IMG/VR virus record: IMGVR_UViG_3300018059_000014
Span: 1-54,837 of that record
Reading direction: 5' to 3' (one strand)
Length of the DNA stretch: 54,837 nucleotides
Source: a virus
Below the pieces are notes generated by a model that made no database searches, was not told where the DNA came from, and saw nothing but the letters and a program-made list of their open reading frames with translations. Below, piece by piece: positions 54,279 to 54,837 of this stretch. The stretch's first letter is position 1; each line of letters starts with the position of its first letter. The position numbers were made by a program, and so were the translations under genes.

Positions 54279-54837
54279 AGAAACTTTGCATTTATCACGG
54301 CAACTGCGCCGATGGCTTTACCTCCGCGTGGGTCGTCCGGAAGGCTCTTGGCGAGGATGTCGAGTTCCATGTCGGGGTCTATCAGGACGCGCCTCCTGAC
54401 GTGGAGGGCCGCGACGTGGTGATGGTGGACTTCTCCTACAAGCGTGCCGTGCTCGAGGAGATCAGAGAGCGCGCCGCCAGCGTCCTGATTCTGGACCACC
54501 ACAAGACGGCCGAGGCCGATCTGCGTGACCTGCCGGGAGTGGTGTCCGTATTCGACATGAACAGGGCCGGGGCTCGCATAACTTGGGACCACTACTTTCC
54601 CAATCAGGAGCCTCCCCAACTGTTGCTACACGTCGAGGACCGCGACCTGTGGCGCTTCGCCCTGCGCAAGACGCGAGAGATTCAGGCGTCCGTGTTCGCC
54701 TACCCATACGAGTTCAAGGTGTGGGACTTCCTCATGTCGGCGGACTTGGAGCAATTGGCCGTCGAGGGCGAGGCAATCGAACGCAAGCACTTCAAGGACA
54801 TCCGAGAACTGGTTGGCGTCGTGACGCGGCGCATGAA
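54275..54837 (+). CDS. DHH-family phosphoesterase (runs off window)
   Basis: A frame from ATG 54275 (AGGAGG upstream) that is still open at the right edge, giving at least 187 residues. Motifs: YHGNCADGFTSAWVVRK (Asp-Gly metal site), VVMVDFSYKRAVLEE, ILDHHKTAEADL (the DHH motif) and MNRAGARITWDHYFPN. This is the layout of DHH/DHHA1 nucleases such as nanoRNases and oligoribonucleases that degrade short RNA or cyclic dinucleotides. Codon use is more GC-rich than the preceding gene, so it may be a recent acquisition. Substrate cannot be told from the sequence. Confidence 0.82.
   Translation, partial: MKKLCIYHGNCADGFTSAWVVRKALGEDVEFHVGVYQDAPPDVEGRDVVMVDFSYKRAVLEEIRERAASVLILDHHKTAEADLRDLPGVVSVFDMNRAGARITWDHYFPNQEPPQLLLHVEDRDLWRFALRKTREIQASVFAYPYEFKVWDFLMSADLEQLAVEGEAIERKHFKDIRELVGVVTRRM

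Noticed and set aside
1-54837. tRNA genes, CRISPR arrays, insertion sequences, integrase or attachment sites
   Set aside because: Reading both strands I saw no cloverleaf, no spaced repeat array, no transposase and no recombinase. A tRNA scan could still find a weak candidate.

Overview
The window is a large part of a tailed double-stranded DNA phage genome with siphovirus-type tail genes. Every gene I accept lies on the + strand. There is no integrase, excisionase or repressor in the window, so a virulent lifestyle is the simplest reading. A Gram-negative, probably proteobacterial host is inferred from a GH19-type endolysin without a signal peptide, holin-like membrane proteins, a small lipoprotein and TTGnnn-N18-TATAAT promoters. 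The left edge cuts the terminase large subunit and the right edge cuts a DHH phosphoesterase, so the terminase small subunit and some early genes lie outside the window.

Layout. (1) 1-13,620 is the head module: TerL 3' part, portal, an inserted block of eight virion-accessory genes (1,965-7,089) that includes a protein with sixteen 21-residue repeats, a prohead protease fused to a scaffold with a strong internal start, a decoration-like protein, the major capsid protein and its terminator, head-tail connector genes and the tail tube. (2) 13,621-25,524 is the tail module: a tail chaperone pair joined by a canonical -1 slippery site (GGGAAAA), a 1,100-residue tape measure, distal tail proteins, NlpC/P60 hydrolase, a J-like tip protein and fibre or LamG proteins. 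Both the DUF1833-type protein and the J-like protein carry adhesin-like domains inserted into their interiors. (3) 25,541-27,958 is lysis. (4) 28,089-37,186 is replication and recombination: TOPRIM/AAA+ primase-helicase, a small insulated HTH-like protein, RuvC-like nuclease, dNTP diphosphohydrolase-like protein, SNF2-like helicase, Cas4-like nuclease, Sak4-like ATPase and SSB. (5) 37,287-40,902 encodes QueC, QueD, QueE, FolE and a DpdA-like DNA transglycosylase: a pathway from GTP to preQ0 and its insertion into DNA. (6) 40,911-54,837 holds a uracil-glycosylase/family A polymerase fusion, ATP-dependent DNA ligase, a GC-rich mosaic block (about 45,850-47,320), MazG, B12-dependent ribonucleotide reductase, ThyX with a zinc-ribbon-like insertion, many small unknown genes and the DHH phosphoesterase.

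How it works together. FolE, QueD, QueE and QueC should convert GTP to 7-cyano-7-deazaguanine, and the DpdA homologue should exchange it for guanine in phage DNA, which would protect against restriction. RNR, ThyX, MazG and the diphosphohydrolase-like protein shape the nucleotide pool. Helicases, polymerase, ligase, SSB and the Exo/Sak4 pair replicate and recombine the DNA. Seven similar promoters (TTGnnn, 18-bp spacer, TATAAT, mostly followed by AGGG(A/T)TA) precede gene blocks in the right half; a related one lies ahead of the protease. The deazaguanine pathway itself is known from other phages. The less familiar features are the domain insertions, the ThyX insertion, the out-of-frame Cas4/Sak4 overlap and the mosaic block.
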